From NCBI GenBank assembly GCA_003427395.1, contig BFEA01000280.1, positions 1,079,466 through 1,126,472 of the forward strand: a stretch of 47,007 bases of DNA. Direction: 5' to 3'. Every line of letters starts with the position of its first letter. Within the stretch, counting starts at the first letter, position 1. The position numbers and the translations under genes were made by a program. This DNA comes from Chara braunii (lineage: Eukaryota; Streptophyta; Charophyceae; Charales; Characeae). Below the pieces are notes generated by a model. That model saw only the letters and a program-made list of their open reading frames with translations. It made no database searches and was not told the origin of the DNA. Positions 44,074-47,007 of this stretch are shown here, in pieces.

Positions 44074-44930
44074 GAACTTTAGATAAATCTGTATGACCTT
44101 GCAAAACAACAAGTTCCACAAACCACCAAGCGTGATCCCAACATGCAAATCCCCTGACAAGCAACCATAATGCAGTAATTCAATAAGAATAAATAATATA
44201 AAACCCATAATGAATAAATCATGTAAACAGTTCTTCACACCCAAGAGTTATTGATTGCATTGGTTTTGGTCCACCACTGGCGAGGGGTGACAGACCTCCA
44301 GTCAATCTTACATCCCTCATTCAGCCCGCCTCAGGCCAGGACTAGTTAGACCATTTGTCTTGACAGCGCCGTTAACCTGCCTCCAAGTCAGGACCACCAT
44401 ACCCACTACTCGAGTATAGTGACCCTTTGGCGCACCTCACGCCAGAAAACCCAGACTATAGCGGGTCTGGTCACCCTATGACAGTAGACCTCCCGCCCGT
44501 CCAGTTGTCCCTTACCCAGATTTCACCACCGCGGTCGGGGACTGGCTCACTCACCAGTTTTTGGCCTAGGGCGCTGGCTGTCCCGCCCATATTTTTGAAC
44601 GTGGGACCGAGTTTAACCACTGTTTCAGGCTCTGGCGAACCTCATAGGATTGCATCCTCTGACTGCAGTAGGGTTCCAGCTAACCTCTTTTGACTTCACA
44701 GGCCAAACCCCCAGAGTCTTAGCCTCAGTCAACTACGGAATTCGACACTCGCGTCGGGGACCTATTGACCCCACCAGATTGCAACCTACTGCGGTAAGGC
44801 TCTGGCTAGCGCCGACAATCAATGCATCTTTAGTTTAGAGAAGAAAACCCGAAGCACATACAGTCAAAACAAACATATCAAACCCACAGTTAGACAACCC
44901 ATGCTCCAGATAACGAAACAAATATTCTCA
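44074..44930. other. Anonymous region
   Basis: No gene recognised. 44330-44830 is C/T-rich with several CAGnCTCTGGCnA-like short similarities (about 44628 and 44799), possibly further repeat units. Confidence 0.4.
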
Positions 44931-45145
44931 AGAGACGTCACTTCAGTCTCAAAAGACACTGAACAACAACAAGAAACAACCGACTGTGTATTTCCTAGAG
45001 ACCTCCCTTCAACCTCAAGAAATACAGAGCGCTGGTCCCAGAGAGGTCCCCTCCCTCATCTGATAATACTTCTAAGAGACCTCCCATCAGTCTCAAGGAA
45101 GTGTAAAGATACTAGCCCCAGACAGGTCTCTTCCCTCATCTGAAT
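44931..45145 (+). repeat. ~66-80 bp imperfect tandem repeat, three units
   Basis: AGAGACnTCnCTTCAGTCTCAA-type blocks at 44931, 44997 and 45075. The last two units also share a TCCCTCATCTGA end. Confidence 0.75.
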
Positions 45146-45355
45146 TAGAAGATAAGCAACTTAGTCAAGATACACGAGGTCCCCATGCTTACAACTCTCT
45201 GGTCAAGCAAGGCTGAACTTCTTCATGCCTATCTTTTTGATAGCTCTCTTGGACAGGTAACTCAGTCAAAAAAAAAAAAAAAAAAAAAAAAAGTTTCAAG
45301 ATCGAACAGAGGTGGAGAGCTCAGAGCAGTTCCTATAACGAGCAAAACTGTTGTG

Positions 45356-45406
<51 letters not shown>

Positions 45407-45407
<1 letters not shown>

Positions 45408-45488
45408 TCCAATGGACCACAGATCATATATTAAACTGATCAGAACAGATACTACACTTGATCTTAGCCAAAAGGCCGATAATGGTAC
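45407..45488 (-). ncRNA. U2 snRNA-like 5' domain (unit 1), probable pseudogene
   Basis: The minus strand carries TCGGCCTTTTGGCTAAGATC followed by AAGTGTAGTATCTGTTCTGA and TCAGTTTAATAT, the hallmark of the U2 snRNA 5' half, including the GTAGTA branch-site recognition sequence. The extreme 5' end (GTACCATTA) departs from the usual ATACCTTTC. After the stem-loop II region the expected Sm site is missing and a ~46-nt A run follows. That fits a retro-copied or SINE-like U2 derivative better than a functional snRNA. In a spliceosome U2 pairs with the intron branch point. Confidence 0.85.
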
Positions 45489-45650
45489 TGCTGCGCGATA
45501 TCGATTACATCTTCCGAACCAAAAAAAAAAAAAAAAAGGTTATGAACCTTGTCGTTGGTCGATCATCCGACGACGACCATGTTCACTCAAGAACAACCCA
45601 ACTCTCTCTCTCTCTCACAAAAAAAAAAAAAAAAAAAAAAAAGCTTCAAG

Positions 45651-45808
45651 ATCGAGTAGAGGTGGAGATCTCAAAGCAGTTCCCAGAACGGGCAAAACTG
45701 TTTTGCGATCTTTTCTTTGTTTTTTTGTCCGATGGATCACGGATCAGATATTAAACTGATCAGAACACATACTACACTTTATCTTAGCCAAAAGGCCGAA
45801 AAAGGTAT
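45651..45808 (-). ncRNA. U2 snRNA-like unit 2, probable pseudogene
   Basis: The minus strand starts ATACCTTTTTCGGCC, a good match to a plant-type U2 5' end. It continues TTTTGGCTAAGATAAAGTG, TAGTATGTGTTCTGATCAG and TTTAATATCTGATC. GTAGTA is intact, but two neighbouring bases differ from the canonical sequence. Where the Sm site should be there is AAAAAAACAAAGAAAAG. The last ~70 nt (tail) are shared with unit 1 rather than resembling U2 stem-loops III and IV, and a T run ends the unit. No plant upstream element (TCCCACATCG-type) was found. Confidence 0.82.
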
Positions 45809-45943
45809 TGCTGTGCGATATTGATTACATCTTCTGAGCCAGAAAAAAAAACAAGAAAAAAAAAAAAGGTTACGAACCTTGTCGTTGGTCAATCATCCAA
45901 CAACGACCATGTTACTGAAGAACAGCCCCACTCTGTCTCTCTG

Positions 45944-45951
<8 letters not shown>

Positions 45952-46007
<56 letters not shown>
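45952..46007. repeat. (TC)n microsatellite
   Basis: TC run with TCTG/TTTC interruptions at the left. Confidence 0.97.
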
Positions 46008-46009
<2 letters not shown>

Positions 46010-46061
46010 CCTCTTTGCGTCCCATGTGCGTGTATGCGTGTCAAAATCCCACATCACGTTC

Positions 46062-46238
46062 TCAGTTGGCATCCTGCAATCTAGGTGTTGATTTCTTCTC
46101 CACACCTAGCACTATGTTGTCCTTGCCCCTCACGCCTAAAGCCGTTGTCCCTTTCCGCACTGCTTCCGGAGCATACTCCACTTGGAATAGATGACCGTCC
46201 GGCGAAAAGACCATCATGGCCCTATCATAGTGCGCGAT
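46062..46238 (-). pseudogene. Proteasome subunit alpha-4 (PSMA7/PAD1) N-terminal fragment
   Basis: The minus strand encodes about 58 residues matching the N-terminus of the 20S proteasome alpha-4 subunit: [20 protein letters not shown], then EAVRKG, GVRGKD, and [14 protein letters not shown]. The highly conserved alpha-subunit head (YDR..FSP.G...QVEYA) is intact. Where the initiator should be, the codon is ATC (46236-46238), not ATG. A TGA (46062-46064) follows shortly after LQD, where the protein normally continues with (S/E)R(S/T)xRKI. No splice donor lies at the break. It is therefore most likely an exon-sized pseudogene fragment. An upstream in-frame Met at 46382 exists only because the (GA)n tract stays open. 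Confidence 0.85.
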
Positions 46239-46361
46239 TTTGACAGCCTCACACCAACTTCTTTGTGTCTGTATGTATCTGTTCCGTATATATACCAATC
46301 CGGGAGGATAGAAACCGACGAAGCCCCACTCTCTCTCTCTCTCTCTCTCTGAGCATGTAGG

Positions 46362-46428
46362 CCGTGTTCGACTGCAGAGCATTCCTTATGCATCTGGACG
46401 GTTTCAACGACCATGTACATTACAAAAA
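46362..46428 (+). repeat. Direct duplication copy 1 (GTGTTCGAC...GTACATT)
   Basis: About 60 bp matching 46842-46908: GTGTTCGAC, then TGCATnTGnACG, AACGnCCAnGTACATT. Each copy is preceded by a short (CT)n tract. Confidence 0.75.
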
Positions 46429-46555
46429 CACCGAAACAGTCCACATACTTTTTTTTCCCGACATTCGTGTCCTTGAGAATCCTCTGTCAGGAAAAGTCAT
46501 TGACGTGTGCACGCTCATAACTGACTGCCAAACACCAAGCTCGTCATGAACATGG

Positions 46556-46556
<1 letters not shown>

Positions 46557-46633
<77 letters not shown>

Positions 46634-46634
46634 T
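46557..46634. repeat. (GA)n microsatellite
   Basis: GA run of about 78 bp with one AA interruption. Confidence 0.97.
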
Positions 46635-46841
46635 TCACGGAAAGGCAGCTTCGTGATTTAACCTGTGCACGAAGGAACGACGAATGGAAGATGGGCGAGG
46701 TAGGGAACGCTATGCGTCTTCATTTGTGCTTCTTCCCCGTCTGTGCCCCTCCGCTCCCGCTCTCCCCCTCTCTGTCTCTGTGTTTAAGTTTCCCTGCTCT
46801 CTATCTTACTGGCCTCTCTCTCTCTCTCACAGCCCGTCAAC

Positions 46842-46908
46842 CGTGTTCGACCATAACACATCCAAGATGCATATGAACGACTTAAACGGCCAAGTACATT
46901 TATACATA
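46842..46908 (+). repeat. Direct duplication copy 2
   Basis: Second copy of the block at 46362-46428, 480 bp further right, about 70 percent identical by eye. Confidence 0.75.
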
Positions 46909-46931
46909 CCTTTCTTGTGCATGTGTCGGTA

Positions 46932-46933
<2 letters not shown>

Positions 46934-47007
<74 letters not shown>
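46934..47007. repeat. (TC)n microsatellite, runs off the window
   Basis: Uninterrupted TC to the last base of the window. Confidence 0.98.

Larger units (their letters stand above)
45268..45930 (-). repeat. Tandem duplication (~320 bp) carrying two U2-like units
   Basis: Two diverged units, each read on the minus strand as: upstream hairpin (GTCGTTG...CAACGAC), T run, U2-like 5' domain, A-rich tract, a conserved ~60-nt tail containing AAACAGTTTTGC, and a final T run. The U2 starts are 320 bp apart. Confidence 0.85.

Noticed and set aside
45359-45406. Poly-T as a pol III terminator on the plus strand
   Set aside because: Read on the minus strand it is the A tract after the U2-like domain. 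No plus-strand small RNA gene precedes it.

Overview
This is an intergenic, repeat-dominated window from a nuclear eukaryotic genome. Evidence for that is the long microsatellites, broken Ty3/gypsy and LINE retrotransposons, U2 snRNA-like sequence, fragments of 28S rRNA, and two assembly gaps (runs of N). I see no intact, confidently identified protein-coding gene. The only fragment of a known housekeeping gene is a 59-codon piece of proteasome subunit alpha-4 (PSMA7/PAD1) on the minus strand near the right edge. Its wording, and the U2 5' end, look closest to the green-plant lineage (plant or streptophyte alga). That is an inference, and no species is claimed.

Layout. 1-13.5 kb: tandem and dispersed repeats, including a 66-bp duplication, an LTR-like repeat at 283-600 and again at 13011-13291, a decayed ~122-bp satellite, a 63-bp minisatellite and a 28S rRNA fragment. 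It also holds a cluster of small hairpin modules at 12.34-12.78 kb. 13.5-18.9 kb: a possible tRNA-Lys primer-binding site, two more copies of the same 28S segment, and a duplicated 72-bp palindrome embedded in (TC)n/(CA)n, ending in an assembly gap. 18.9-19.6 kb: a small transposon-like element (A). 19.7-26.1 kb: a decayed Ty3/gypsy element in the order gag, zinc knuckle, protease, RT, RNase H, integrase. 26.7 kb: a foldback palindrome. 27.5-30.9 kb: a decayed LINE. It is split by a second small element (B), which itself contains a second copy of the 26.7-kb palindrome. 31-34 kb: low-complexity DNA and an N gap. 34.2-34.9 kb: an element with perfect 20-bp terminal inverted repeats ending in TTAA. 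34.9-42.5 kb: mostly anonymous. 42.6-43.4 kb: one 219-codon ORF with a TATA box and an AATAAA signal. 43.4-43.7 kb: a third small element (C). 45.2-45.9 kb: two tandem U2-like units. 46-47 kb: the proteasome fragment and microsatellites.

Most unusual signals. (1) Elements A, B and C share an ~80-bp core and sit inside 8-9 bp target-site duplications. Each copy carries its own short palindromic word repeated at both ends: CGTACG-like in A, CGAACG/CGTTCG-like in B, and GGCCCGG-like in C. (2) A hairpin module with a constant 21-nt loop has stems that differ between copies but mostly remain self-complementary. Both patterns show sequence changing symmetrically on the two sides of a fixed core. 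I do not recognise a described family for either.
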